This document shows, one piece after another, positions 1 to 8,554 of a stretch of 64,000 nt of DNA. Under the pieces are notes generated by a model. That model did not search any database. It saw nothing but the letters and a program-made list of their open reading frames with translations, and had not been told where the DNA came from. The stretch covers positions 65,531-129,530 of the forward strand of contig CAKTEH010000007.1 of NCBI GenBank assembly GCA_934546935.1. The letters are read 5' to 3'. Position 1 is the first letter of the stretch, and each line of letters starts with the position of its first letter. The position numbers and the translations under genes were made by a program. Source of the stretch: an uncultured Eubacteriales bacterium. GTDB taxonomy: Bacteria; Bacillota; Clostridia; Oscillospirales; QAMX01.

Positions 1-90
1 ACTGCAATGACGCAGGAGCACGCTTTTAAAGCTGCGGAGCTGTGTGTAAAAGCGCAGCTGTCGGCCGAACGCCTTAATTTACACAGATGA
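1..90 (+). CDS. C-terminal end of an unidentified protein (partial)
   Basis: Frame 1 is open from the left edge to a TGA at 88-90, giving 29 residues that are rich in Ala, Lys and Glu and look helical. The next gene starts 19 bases later behind a GAGGAGG ribosome binding site, which suggests one transcript. Too little remains to name a family. Confidence 0.45.
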   Translation, partial: TAMTQEHAFKAAELCVKAQLSAERLNLHR

Positions 91-109
91 AACAGAAGAG
101 GAGGCGCTG

Positions 110-505
110 ATGCTTGCCAATTTCTTACGTAACGCAGTAACATGGGCTGAAAAGGTTGCGGATATTCAGGCGCTTGTGTTGGTCGGTTCCTGTGCCCGGG
201 GAACCAATCGGCCGGATTCTGATGTGGATCTTATTGTAGTGACGCCCAGGCAGATGGAGTATGTGGCGCGGCATGCGTTTGTGTCCCAATTTGGAGAAGT
301 CGAGCGGGAGCAGACGGAGGACTGGGGCGCCTGTCAATCTGTGCGAATATTTTACCGCAGCGGAATGGAAGTGGAATTCGGTTTTGTGCTGCCTTCGTGG
401 TTGGATATACCTCTGGATCCTGGAACGCGGGATGTACTGCGCGATGGTTGCCGGTTCCTCACAGATAAAAATGCCTGTGAACAGGCGATACGGATGCAGT
501 TATAA
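110..505 (+). CDS. MNT-type nucleotidyltransferase domain protein
   Basis: A 131-residue protein with the minimal nucleotidyltransferase signature: GSCARG at about residues 27-32 followed by DSDVDL at about 37-42, the usual two-aspartate metal site of the pol-beta fold. The family transfers a nucleotide to a protein, RNA or small molecule, and short members are often the MNT half of HEPN/MNT pairs or stand alone. No clear HEPN partner is visible, because the upstream gene is cut by the window edge. The start is set by the GAGGAGG at 99-105. A strong hairpin terminator follows at once. The substrate cannot be predicted. Confidence 0.75.
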   Translation: MLANFLRNAVTWAEKVADIQALVLVGSCARGTNRPDSDVDLIVVTPRQMEYVARHAFVSQFGEVEREQTEDWGACQSVRIFYRSGMEVEFGFVLPSWLDIPLDPGTRDVLRDGCRFLTDKNACEQAIRMQL

Positions 506-508
506 GCG

Positions 509-556
509 AACAAGTGCCGTGCAGGTTTTCTCCTGCACGGCACTTGTTCTTTTTTA
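509..556 (+). terminator. Rho-independent terminator
   Basis: A perfect 17-bp stem (509-525 with 532-548), a 6-base loop and a following CTTTTTT tract. It ends the nucleotidyltransferase transcript. It may also slow the converging GH120 transcript, whose stop codon lies at 554-556, although no U-tract exists on that strand. Confidence 0.9.
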
Positions 557-2545
557 AAATTCCAATGTGATGGACGCATTACCCTTCAACTCGAATGGGC
601 CGGGCATAACATCTTTTTCAGGGCGCAGCGCACCAAAAAAATCGCGGTCAAAGCAGTAATCGCTGCCGTCTGTCTCTTCAAAGCGCATTTCGGCATGGTA
701 ACTCTTTCCAAGCAGCGCTGAGCTTACGGCTGTATTGGACATCCCGCGCAGCAGCGGGGGTTCGACGTGCAGGCGTACAGTCCCTGCGGCCGGATCGGTT
801 TCGATTTCAATACCGCTTTCCGGTCTTATGCAGGCATTATGGTCAATTGCGCTGGGCACGGCGTTTTTCAGATAGAGGTTACTACAAATGGAAGATGGAA
901 GATGGGCTTCGCGCATCCCCGGGCCAAACGGTTTTTCCCAGAAACGGTTTTCCGGGCCTGGGTAGCTGCTATAGCTGCCAAGCCCAACCGGGTATAGCAT
1001 GGCGTTATTCTTTGAAGGGAGGCCGTCCATTTTGGCTTTTTCCTCAGCTTCCAGTTCTTCCTGTGTACGGGGTTTTAAGGGCAGATGCTCAAAGAAGCCG
1101 ATTGGGACAGGCGTATCATCCAGGTCATCATCACGCAGGAAGATATTATTATAATAACGGTCGTCGCCGCCGATGATATTGGCGTAGCCGGCCACCGCCG
1201 TTTCATGCGGAAAATGGTAGGGCGTCTGACGGCCACGGTCGGGGTTTATGACAAACCGTCCTGCAAAAAGGTTATGTACAAAAGCGCCGCCCTGTGCAAC
1301 GTTGCGGAAATTCATTTTGGACAGAAAAAGATTGTGGTCGACCATATAAGGCCCGTGGCAGACTTCTACAAAAAGATCTTCGGACAGGTTGTCGAAAAGG
1401 ATGTTGCGGAACAGATGCGTTCCCTGCGCCTGCCAGTCAAACCAGACGCCACGGTAACAGCTGTAAATAATGTTGTCGTGGATTTGGGTGTCGAGGGATG
1501 CGTGGAGCTTAATGCCAGATACTTCCGCGCCGTGGAAAAGCCGTTTGTGGTGAATATTATAAATCCGGTTGCCATAAATTTCGCTGAAAACTGCCCCCAG
1601 ATGCCCAACAATCCCCGCCTGTTCACATTCTGAAATCTCATTGTATCGGATAATATGCCCGCCGATATGCTCCCGGTCCCAACCGCTGTGCACTGCACGG
1701 AAGATGACTTCCTGTTCGCGCTGCGTACCGAATTTGAATTTCAGGTTTGACCATTCGTTGTCGCCTGTTGAAATATCTTTCCCCAGGCTGATGCCTGTGC
1801 ATTTGGAGTTGCTGATTTTGTTGTTTTCAATGATCCAGCCGCGGCTCCAGTGCGGGCCGATCAGGCCTTCCTGCAGCGCTGTCGGCGGCGCCCATTGTGT
1901 GGCGGCCTGTTTCATGGTAAACCCCCGGACCGTGATGTAGCTGCGGCCGGTTTCTTCCGGCCAAAAACAATAAGGCCGGACATTGATCTCTACCAACTCT
2001 CGCCGGGGATCGGCACCCCCAAAGTTGGCCCAGATCGTGGTAAAGGTGTCACCGGATTCACAATACCAGGTCAAAAGCGAATCGGAAGGATATTTGGCGT
2101 TTGGCCATACGGATGGGGTGCGGACGTCGTCAAGGGACTGGCGTTCATAGAGCGCTTTCCCATTCAGATAGACTTCACCCAGATGGTTGCCTGGGTGATC
2201 CCCGAAAAGCCAGTCGCCGTAAAGCAGGGTTTTGAAAGGATTGCGGACAGGAAACAGCGTATCCGGTACCTGTGCGCGCCATACGCCGTCGCCTTCGTCT
2301 GTCCATTCTGCTACCGGCTCCGCGCCGGTAATCACTGTTTCGCCGTCTCCTGCAGCCTCGTAGATAATACGGTGTTCCTGCGTGCCGCTGTTTTTCGGAC
2401 TGACCCATTCGCGGTAAACCCCTGCGTGGACACGTACGGTATCGCCCGGCATAGCAAGTTTCGCAGCTTTTGAAATGGTTCGCAGCGGTTGTTCTGCCGT
2501 GCCGGGAGCACGGTCGCAGCCAGTTAAGGCAACGTGAAATACCAT
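554..2545 (-). CDS. GH120 family beta-xylosidase (right-handed beta-helix)
   Basis: A 663-residue protein that follows the layout of XylC-type GH120 beta-xylosidases, which cut xylose from xylo-oligosaccharides with retention. The N-terminus reads as a DUF1565-like helix cap (VALTGCD...PGTAEQPLRTI, residues 5-24). Family blocks YITVRGF (203-209), QWAPPTA (217-223) and GHLGAVFSEIYGN (314-326) lie in the beta-helix core. The residues matching the known catalytic pair are Asp370 (in WFDWQAQG) and Glu394 (in FVEVCHGPY), both intact. There is no signal peptide, so it should act in the cytoplasm on imported oligosaccharides. AGGAGG sits just before the ATG. The L,D-transpeptidase gene lies 27 bases upstream on the same strand. 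No sugar permease is adjacent; an MsmX-type ATPase is encoded at 52.6 kb. Confidence 0.85.
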   Translation of the reverse strand: MVFHVALTGCDRAPGTAEQPLRTISKAAKLAMPGDTVRVHAGVYREWVSPKNSGTQEHRIIYEAAGDGETVITGAEPVAEWTDEGDGVWRAQVPDTLFPVRNPFKTLLYGDWLFGDHPGNHLGEVYLNGKALYERQSLDDVRTPSVWPNAKYPSDSLLTWYCESGDTFTTIWANFGGADPRRELVEINVRPYCFWPEETGRSYITVRGFTMKQAATQWAPPTALQEGLIGPHWSRGWIIENNKISNSKCTGISLGKDISTGDNEWSNLKFKFGTQREQEVIFRAVHSGWDREHIGGHIIRYNEISECEQAGIVGHLGAVFSEIYGNRIYNIHHKRLFHGAEVSGIKLHASLDTQIHDNIIYSCYRGVWFDWQAQGTHLFRNILFDNLSEDLFVEVCHGPYMVDHNLFLSKMNFRNVAQGGAFVHNLFAGRFVINPDRGRQTPYHFPHETAVAGYANIIGGDDRYYNNIFLRDDDLDDTPVPIGFFEHLPLKPRTQEELEAEEKAKMDGLPSKNNAMLYPVGLGSYSSYPGPENRFWEKPFGPGMREAHLPSSICSNLYLKNAVPSAIDHNACIRPESGIEIETDPAAGTVRLHVEPPLLRGMSNTAVSSALLGKSYHAEMRFEETDGSDYCFDRDFFGALRPEKDVMPGPFELKGNASITLEF

Positions 2546-2572
2546 TATGCAGCCTCCTGTTATTTTATCTTT

Positions 2573-3328
2573 TTATTCAATTCCAAGAATTTCCGGAAGT
2601 GACTTTTCTTCTTTTGGAGTATAGGCCTCATTCTCTTTCCAGGGATTTGCGTCATCGGGGTCAGTTGGATCCCAGCCTCGGTAAGGGCTTTGTGTATCGA
2701 TGGGGATAAGCTCCGGCTTTCCAAGCGGGCTGGGATCGTCGTTGTCATAAATCTCCACCACTGTTCCCGGTGCACAATTGGAATAGATCCAAAAAGCGTC
2801 GGCACAGCACAGGCGGACACATCCCATGGATGCGCTTGTGCCTAGTTTATTGTATTCTTCGTATTTCAGGGTATCTTTGGATTGCGCTGTATATGGTACG
2901 GAGTGAAACAAGATATTTCCGATTATGCGTACGCTGTACTGGCCGTATACATTGCCGAACAGCGGCCGCCATTCGTATTTTGCGGAGATCTTATAGGTGC
3001 CACTAGGCGTGGATTCTCCCACAGAACACAGCATAGCCATAACCGCCTCGCTGTAGCTGCCGGAGGAATCCTGTTTGTAAACGGTAACTGTATTTGTACG
3101 GCGATTGACGCGGATCTGAAAGGTTTCCGGATTTTCGATTTCACTTTGATCCGGCTCATAACGTATGGATACCATGGGGAACGCGCCGGCGTCAGCAAGC
3201 TGCACTGGCTGCGCCGGCGCGGACTGATAAACACGCAGCGGCGCGTCTGGCTGTACGGCGCAGACGACGGATGTAAGGATAAAACAGGAGATAAGGAGAA
3301 CAATGAGGTTGCAAGACGCACGATTCAT
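2573..3328 (-). CDS. Secreted L,D-transpeptidase (YkuD domain)
   Basis: A 251-residue protein with an N-terminal signal or anchor segment (residues 8-24) and a YkuD catalytic domain at roughly 68-195. His142 (LFHSVPY) and Cys170 (ASMGCVRL) are the expected catalytic pair; the position usually held by His in SHGC is Met here. The family forms 3-3 peptidoglycan cross-links or attaches proteins to the wall, outside the membrane. The last 55 residues are Pro-, Asp- and Glu-rich and look like a disordered tail. The gene precedes the GH120 gene by 27 bases, probably on one mRNA, though the two functions have no obvious link. Confidence 0.85.
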   Translation of the reverse strand: MNRASCNLIVLLISCFILTSVVCAVQPDAPLRVYQSAPAQPVQLADAGAFPMVSIRYEPDQSEIENPETFQIRVNRRTNTVTVYKQDSSGSYSEAVMAMLCSVGESTPSGTYKISAKYEWRPLFGNVYGQYSVRIIGNILFHSVPYTAQSKDTLKYEEYNKLGTSASMGCVRLCCADAFWIYSNCAPGTVVEIYDNDDPSPLGKPELIPIDTQSPYRGWDPTDPDDANPWKENEAYTPKEEKSLPEILGIE

Positions 3329-3455
3329 AGCTTTTTTCCTCAGGCAGCATTGATTGAGTTATCCGGATGATAAAAGTATAGCGGTGAATCGTCCTTTTTG
3401 TCAAGGCTGTCAGACGTTATTCTATTTATATCGTGTTTTTCACATGCAAATATGC

Positions 3456-3491
3456 AAATTGCAAAAAATACTCTTTAATTTTTTGCAATTT
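3456..3491. promoter_or_regulatory. 14-bp perfect inverted repeat in a divergent intergenic region
   Basis: Arms at 3456-3469 and 3478-3491 (AAATTGCAAAAAAT and its reverse complement) with an 8-base spacer. It lies between the leftward transpeptidase gene and the rightward XRE regulator. The position suits an operator for the neighbouring regulator. A hairpin acting in RNA is also possible. This is inference from symmetry and position. Confidence 0.4.
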
Positions 3492-3567
3492 GAAGTATAA
3501 CGCATGGAATATGGAGGGGAAATCATGTAGAATTTGAACGAAATTTGTCGAAAGATGGTGTGCAGTA

Positions 3568-3831
3568 ATGTCAAAATATGAGGATACATTAAAGAGAGTG
3601 TTAAAAATGAGCTTTCGCTCCACACGTGCGGAGATGGGAATTACGCAGGCACAGATGGCGGAGTTGCTGCATATCTCAACAAGGGCATACGCGGAGCTCG
3701 AATATGGACGAAGCTTGTGCAGCACTTCTGTTTTTGTTGCTTATATCCTAAACTGCAGTGTGGACCTTCAGCATTTGTTTAATGAAATTGAGGCGGCTTT
3801 TGAAAAACTTGAAAGGGATACCATTGCCTGA
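3568..3831 (+). CDS. XRE-family helix-turn-helix regulator
   Basis: An 87-residue protein with a Cro/CI-type HTH at about residues 20-75: ITQAQMAELLHIS is helix 2 and STRAYAELEYGRS the recognition helix. No ligand-binding domain follows, so it is a DNA-binding-only regulator. It is transcribed away from the transpeptidase/GH120 pair across a 240-base gap holding a perfect inverted repeat. It may regulate itself or its neighbours; targets are unknown. Confidence 0.75.
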   Translation: MSKYEDTLKRVLKMSFRSTRAEMGITQAQMAELLHISTRAYAELEYGRSLCSTSVFVAYILNCSVDLQHLFNEIEAAFEKLERDTIA

Positions 3832-4265
3832 TTTGCAAGTTCAGAATCCAGGCAGCGCGAATCCGGTGTTGGTAGGCACACCTGCAAGCCAAAGATGCCT
3901 TACGGGTAAATACACCGATCGGGTTGAGGAGATTGTTTTGGATCTGGCGCTGTGTGCAGAAGGAACGTGCGTAAACAATGTGGATTTGCAAATCTGTTTC
4001 GACAAACATAAGCTGGATCTCTTTTAAAATACAGCGGCTGCTGTTCTGCTTTTTGGTCTTTGGAAGATGGCCGATCCGTGTTTTGCAGGTATTTTCGAGT
4101 CAAGGAATGTTTTTATGCTTGTGTCTGGTTGTCGAAAAATTTCGCTTTGTGAACGAAAAACATTGCAAAAACTGGAAAGATAAAAAACGCATATGCTGGA
4201 TATGTGCGGGCAAGATAGTATTGCGCTGAGTGAAGCGAAAAGAAAAAGACAGGAGGTTAAAGGAA
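3832..4265 (+). other. 434-base region without a confident gene
   Basis: Overlapping short open frames are present, but none has a convincing ribosome binding site or family motif. The 3' end carries the AGGAGG (4250-4255) used by the spore protein gene. A forespore sigma-G promoter would be expected upstream; I could not identify one with confidence. Confidence 0.4.
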
Positions 4266-4460
4266 ATGTCTAATAGTAGAAAGAACGTTGTACCGGGCGC
4301 TCGTGAAGCCCTTGATAAGTTTAAGATGGAAGCTGCCAGCGAGGTTGGCGTCAACCTGAAGCAGGGCTACAATGGCGATATTACCGCAAAAGAAGCTGGA
4401 TCTGTCGGCGGCCAGATGGTCAAGAAGATGATCGAAGCTTACGAAAACAGCATTAAGTAA
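4266..4460 (+). CDS. Alpha/beta-type small acid-soluble spore protein
   Basis: A 64-residue protein that coats and protects DNA in dormant spores. It contains the family hallmarks: EAASEVGV (residues 20-27), which holds the GPR protease cleavage site, and the C-terminal block GSVGGQMVKKMIEAYE (46-61). I chose the ATG at 4266 because AGGAGG lies 10 bases upstream and the size then equals the family norm; an earlier in-frame ATG at 4230 would add 12 unrelated charged residues. The gene shows the organism forms endospores. Expression should be forespore-specific (sigma G) by family knowledge. Confidence 0.95.
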   Translation: MSNSRKNVVPGAREALDKFKMEAASEVGVNLKQGYNGDITAKEAGSVGGQMVKKMIEAYENSIK

Positions 4461-4532
4461 ATCCGTTTTCAGATTTTCCTGTTCATACAGGCGTGTTTTT
4501 ATGGGAATAGCGATTTTCCTGTAAATACACAC

Positions 4533-4570
4533 AAAAGCATGGCCATGATTATGGCCATGCTTTTTGTTTT
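4533..4570 (+). terminator. Rho-independent terminator of the spore protein gene
   Basis: A perfect 14-bp stem (4533-4546 with 4551-4564) closed by GATT and followed by TGTTTT. Confidence 0.9.
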
Positions 4571-4793
4571 GCAGGGTTTTATATCCCTGGTTTCTCCTGG
4601 GGACGGGTTTATGATGCAAAAAGTTTCAGATATACAGGGAACTGTGCGGATTTTTACTTTTTATAGATGTATGTTGTAGAGATTTTAAAAACGGACAGCA
4701 AAAGAGGATATACAGAATATTTATAAATATAAAAATAAGAATGATGTATAATTACAAGGATAAATCCTATCAATATTCCCATCGGCCAAAACT

Positions 4794-4810
4794 TTGAATT
4801 ATGTATTCAA
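4794..4810. promoter_or_regulatory. Candidate ArgR operator (ARG-box-like palindrome)
   Basis: TTGAAT-TATGT-ATTCAA. The arms TGAAT and ATTCA are those of ARG boxes bound by ArgR/AhrC, but the spacer is 5 rather than 4 bases. It lies about 80 bases upstream of the -35 box of the arg operon. No argR gene is in the window. Confidence 0.4.
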
Positions 4811-4889
4811 CAGATTAAACAAAAAATAAAAACATAAAAAATACTGGCTGACTCAACTTAATGAAAATACAAAATGGAAGAAAATCATC

Positions 4890-4925
4890 TTGACAAAATA
4901 TACGCATAAGATTATAATATGCAAC
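4890..4925 (+). promoter_or_regulatory. Sigma-A promoter of the arginine operon
   Basis: TTGACA at 4890-4895, a 17-base spacer and TATAAT at 4913-4918, a consensus match. The stretch TACGCATAAG...ATATGCAAC (4901-4925) overlaps the -10 box and resembles a sequence at the argG promoter (16925-16941), so it may be the repressor site. Confidence 0.85.
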
Positions 4926-4987
4926 AAAGGAATCAAATATAAATACGTATAAAAGAATAATATAACTATGGACTGCGGAGGCTTTTT

Positions 4988-6382
4988 ATGGATAATAAAA
5001 TGTGGGCGGGACGTTTTTCCAAACAGCTTGACCATTTGGCTGATGATTTTAATTCTTCTATTCGCTTTGACGCGCGCATGTACCGGCAGGATATCCGGGC
5101 TTCCATTGCACATGCCGCTATGTTGGGAGCCTGCGGGATCCTGAGCGCGCAGGATGTCGCGTCCATTACCCGGGGCCTTGGGGAAATTTTGCAGGATCTG
5201 GATGACGGCGTGCTTACTGTGGACATGTCAAGCGAAGATATCCATATGTTTGTCGAAGCAGAATTGACCCGCCGAATCGGCGACGCGGGCCGGCGGCTGC
5301 ATACTGCGCGCAGCCGTAACGACCAGGTCGCGGTGGATATGCGGCTGTATTTGCGTGACGAGGCGCTTGAAATCCGAAAGCTTCTGTTTGCGCTGCTGGA
5401 AGCGCTTGCCGCGCAGGCAAAGGCCAATACGGCTACGATTATGCCGGGATATACCCACCTGCAGCGCGCCCAGCCGGTTAGCTTTGCACATCACTTGCTG
5501 GCCTATGCGCAGATGCTGCGCCGGGACATTGGGAGGTTGGACGATGCCGTTGCACGGATGAACTTGTCGCCGTTGGGTGCATGCGCGCTGGCTGGTACGA
5601 CATATGCGACCGACCGTGAAATGACGGCGCATGCACTTGGTTTTGACGGTGCAACCGAAAACAGCATTGATTCTGTTTCCGACCGTGATTTCTGTGTGGA
5701 GTTATGCGCCTGCTTTGCAATGCTGATGATGCACTTATCCCGATTCTGTGAGGAGATTATCCTTTGGGCAAGCTGGGAATTTCAGTTTATCGAGCTTGAC
5801 GACGCCTACACGACGGGTTCGTCGATTATGCCGCAGAAGAAAAATCCCGACCTGGCGGAATTAATACGTGGAAAAACCGGGCGCGTTTACGGAGATTTAA
5901 CAACGCTGCTGACAATGCTCAAAGGCCTTCCTCTGGCGTACAATAAAGATATGCAGGAAGACAAGGAAGCCATATTTGACGCTGTGGATACGGTCAAGAA
6001 ATGCCTGGCTGTTTTTATCCCGATGTTGGAAACGATGAAGGCAAAACCGGAAGCGATGTACTGCGCGGCGCAGCGGGGATTTATTAATGCGACCGATCTG
6101 GCGGACTACCTGGCTAAAAAAGGTGTGCCGTTCCGTAGCGCATATAAGATTGTCGGCCAAATTGTAGCCTATTGCATTGAAAAGCAGGAATTATTGGAAA
6201 CCCTGCCTTTGGAAATTTATCAAAGCTTCAGTCCTGTTTTCGGACAGGACTTATATGCGGAAATCTCTCTGGAAGCCTGTGTGGGCAAGCGGATCTCTGA
6301 AGGCGGAACCGGCCCCGATTCTGTAAAGGTGCAAATTCAGAAAATTTCGGAGTATATTGAACATGAAAAAGATCTTTATTGA
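4988..6382 (+). CDS. argH: Argininosuccinate lyase
   Basis: 464 residues, normal for ArgH. It splits argininosuccinate into arginine and fumarate, the last step of the pathway, as a cytoplasmic tetramer. Family motifs include TARSRNDQ (106-113), YTHLQRAQP with His157, and the signature loop GSSIMPQKKNPD (277-288) with the catalytic serine. GGAGG precedes the ATG. It is the first gene of an eight-gene run, unusual in that the last enzyme of the pathway leads. Its 3' end overlaps argC by 20 bases, suggesting coupled translation. Confidence 0.97.
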   Translation: MDNKMWAGRFSKQLDHLADDFNSSIRFDARMYRQDIRASIAHAAMLGACGILSAQDVASITRGLGEILQDLDDGVLTVDMSSEDIHMFVEAELTRRIGDAGRRLHTARSRNDQVAVDMRLYLRDEALEIRKLLFALLEALAAQAKANTATIMPGYTHLQRAQPVSFAHHLLAYAQMLRRDIGRLDDAVARMNLSPLGACALAGTTYATDREMTAHALGFDGATENSIDSVSDRDFCVELCACFAMLMMHLSRFCEEIILWASWEFQFIELDDAYTTGSSIMPQKKNPDLAELIRGKTGRVYGDLTTLLTMLKGLPLAYNKDMQEDKEAIFDAVDTVKKCLAVFIPMLETMKAKPEAMYCAAQRGFINATDLADYLAKKGVPFRSAYKIVGQIVAYCIEKQELLETLPLEIYQSFSPVFGQDLYAEISLEACVGKRISEGGTGPDSVKVQIQKISEYIEHEKDLY

Positions 6383-7292
6383 CGGAAAATCCGGAACGAC
6401 TGGGCTGCGTATTTATGACCGGCTGGCACAGCGGACGGATATTGAACTGATTACGCTTTCCGATGCAATGCGCCGGGATCCGGGTGCGCGTGCTGCGGCG
6501 CTCAATGCCGCAGATTATGCGTTCCTCTGCCTGCCGGACGCCGCAGCGAGGGAAGCGGTGAATTTTGTAGAAAATCCCGATACGGTAATTCTGGATACAT
6601 CTACGGCCCATCGCACGGAAGACGGCTGGGTTTACGGTTTCCCGGAACTTGGGGCGCAGTTTCAGAAGGCGGTAAAAACCGGGAAGCGCATTGCTGTGCC
6701 GGGCTGCCATGCAAGCGGCTTTATTGCGTTGGTTTATCCTCTGGTTCAGGCAGGAATTCTGCCGCAGGATGCGCTGTTGTGCTGCCATAGCCTGACCGGC
6801 TACAGCGGCGGCGGGAAAACGATGATTGCACAATATGCGGAAAACGGCCGGGACGTGTTGCTTGATGCGCCAAGGCAGTATGGCCTTACACAGGCGCACA
6901 AGCATTTAAAGGAAATGCAGGCGCTGACCGGGCTTGTACAGGCGCCGCTTTTTTGCCCGATCGTTGCGGATTTCTATAGCGGTATGCTGGTGACGGTACC
7001 GCTGTTTGCAAGCCAGCTTAACGACGCAGGAATTGAGGAGGTACGCGCCGTTTATGCTGGGGTATACCGCGGCCCCATAGTGTCCTATATTCCGGATGCT
7101 GACGAAGCGGGCTTCCTGTCTGCCGGAAAGCTAAGCGGATATGATGCAATGGAAATTTCCGTTTTCGGAAATGAAGAGCGTATTTTGCTGTGCGCCAGAT
7201 ATGATAATCTCGGCAAGGGCGCTTCCGGCGCAGCGCTGGAGTGTTTGAACTTGGCGATGGGCGCAGATCCGACCGCGGGATTGAATCTGTAA
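6363..7292 (+). CDS. argC: N-acetyl-gamma-glutamyl-phosphate reductase, type 2
   Basis: A 309-residue enzyme that reduces N-acetylglutamyl phosphate to the semialdehyde with NADPH. The sequence fits the shorter type 2 ArgC class: KIFIDGKSGTTGLRI at the N-terminus, DTSTAHRT (78-85), and the catalytic Cys115 in AVPGCHASGF. I chose the ATG at 6363; a TTG at 6357 would add two residues. It overlaps argH by 20 bases. The next gene, argJ, begins 33 bases after the stop. Confidence 0.95.
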   Translation: MKKIFIDGKSGTTGLRIYDRLAQRTDIELITLSDAMRRDPGARAAALNAADYAFLCLPDAAAREAVNFVENPDTVILDTSTAHRTEDGWVYGFPELGAQFQKAVKTGKRIAVPGCHASGFIALVYPLVQAGILPQDALLCCHSLTGYSGGGKTMIAQYAENGRDVLLDAPRQYGLTQAHKHLKEMQALTGLVQAPLFCPIVADFYSGMLVTVPLFASQLNDAGIEEVRAVYAGVYRGPIVSYIPDADEAGFLSAGKLSGYDAMEISVFGNEERILLCARYDNLGKGASGAALECLNLAMGADPTAGLNL

Positions 7293-7325
7293 AAACTTTA
7301 CTGAATACATAATGGGAGAAAAACT

Positions 7326-8540
7326 ATGAAAATGATTTCCGGCGGCGTTTGTGCTGCGAAGGGGTTTACCGCAAATGGCGTTCACTGCGGGATCCGGAAG
7401 AACAAAACAAAAAAAGACCTTTCCTTAATTTACAGCACTGTACCTGCCAATGCCGCGAGCGTATATACGACAAACCTTGTCAAAGGCGCGCCACTGATTG
7501 TGACAAAAGCCCATTTGGCCGACGGGAAAGCACAGGCGGTTATCTGCAATTCCGGAAACGCCAATACCTGCAACCCCGACGGTATTGAAATCGCTGAAAA
7601 AATGAGCGCATTGACAGCCCGCGCATTGGGAATCCGTGTGCAGGATGTTGTTGTTGCCTCTACCGGCGTGATTGGGCAGCGGCTCGACCTGTCGCCGGTC
7701 GCCGCAGGAATGGATGCGCTGGTTTCCGGCTTGTGCGCCGGGGGAAGCGCTTCGGCGGCGGAAGGTATTATGACAACCGATACGGTCCGCAAGGAAGTTG
7801 CAGTCAGTTTTAGCGTCGGCGGTGTGGAGTGCCATCTCGGCGGCATAGCTAAGGGATCCGGCATGATCCATCCGAATATGGCGACGATGCTGGTGTTTAT
7901 TACGACAGATTGCGCCATCTCTACGCCGATGCTCCAGAAAGCGCTGTCCAGCGATATCCAGAATACATTTAACATGATTTCCATCGACGGCGACACCTCG
8001 ACCAACGATATGGTTACGATTCTGGCGAATGGTATGGCGGGCAATACGCAGATCGACGAGGAGGGGGAGGCGTTTTCCACCTTTATGAAAGCGCTGAATA
8101 CGGTAACTGTAGCGCTGTGCCGGATGATTGCAGGCGACGGAGAGGGCGCAACCAAGCTTCTGGAATGTATTGTAACCGGTGGGAAAGATGAGCATACGGC
8201 TAAAACGGTTGCCAAGAGCGTAATCTGTTCCTCTCTGCTGAAAGCCGCCATGTTTGGCGCTGACGCCAACTGGGGACGTGTGCTGTGCGCCATCGGATAT
8301 AGCGGTGCGGATGTGGACGTCGGAAAAATTGATGTTGCTTTCCGTTCGGCAAAAGGTACCGAATGGGTTTGCAGGTCCGGCGCAGGCGTGGAATTCAGCG
8401 AGGAAGAGGCGAAGGAGATTCTTCTGGAAAAAGAAATTGAAATTCTTGTGGAGCTCAACGACGGCGCGGCCTCCGCTTCGGCCTGGGGATGCGACCTTAC
8501 TTATGACTATGTAAAAATTAACGGCGATTACCGTACCTGA
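7326..8540 (+). CDS. argJ: Glutamate N-acetyltransferase / N-acetylglutamate synthase
   Basis: 404 residues. ArgJ moves the acetyl group from N-acetylornithine to glutamate and so recycles it; bifunctional members also use acetyl-CoA. The precursor self-cleaves before the threonine of the ATML motif, here Thr187 in GMIHPNMATMLV, to give alpha and beta subunits. The usual Ala in GMIAPNMATML is His here. The presence of argJ explains the absence of argA and argE nearby. GGGAGAAA precedes the ATG; argB follows after 14 bases. Confidence 0.97.
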   Translation: MKMISGGVCAAKGFTANGVHCGIRKNKTKKDLSLIYSTVPANAASVYTTNLVKGAPLIVTKAHLADGKAQAVICNSGNANTCNPDGIEIAEKMSALTARALGIRVQDVVVASTGVIGQRLDLSPVAAGMDALVSGLCAGGSASAAEGIMTTDTVRKEVAVSFSVGGVECHLGGIAKGSGMIHPNMATMLVFITTDCAISTPMLQKALSSDIQNTFNMISIDGDTSTNDMVTILANGMAGNTQIDEEGEAFSTFMKALNTVTVALCRMIAGDGEGATKLLECIVTGGKDEHTAKTVAKSVICSSLLKAAMFGADANWGRVLCAIGYSGADVDVGKIDVAFRSAKGTEWVCRSGAGVEFSEEEAKEILLEKEIEILVELNDGAASASAWGCDLTYDYVKINGDYRT

Positions 8541-8554
8541 GGGAGGTTTGACGG

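Larger units (their letters stand above)
4571..4987 (+). other. AT-rich leader region of the arginine operon
   Basis: 417 bases, strongly AT-rich, with no gene. It holds the promoter at 4890-4918 and a candidate ArgR half-site pair at 4794-4810. No T-box or other riboswitch pattern was recognised. Confidence 0.6.

Noticed and set aside
3758..4027. 89-codon frame overlapping the XRE gene
   Set aside because: It starts inside the XRE gene in another frame, has no ribosome binding site and no family motif.
4571..4889. T-box or arginine riboswitch before argH
   Set aside because: No T-box core, no specifier stem and no terminator/antiterminator pair in the AT-rich leader; a protein-operator model fits better.
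7425..8458. Two long antisense frames opposite argJ
   Set aside because: Both are shadows of argJ; no ribosome binding site or motif.
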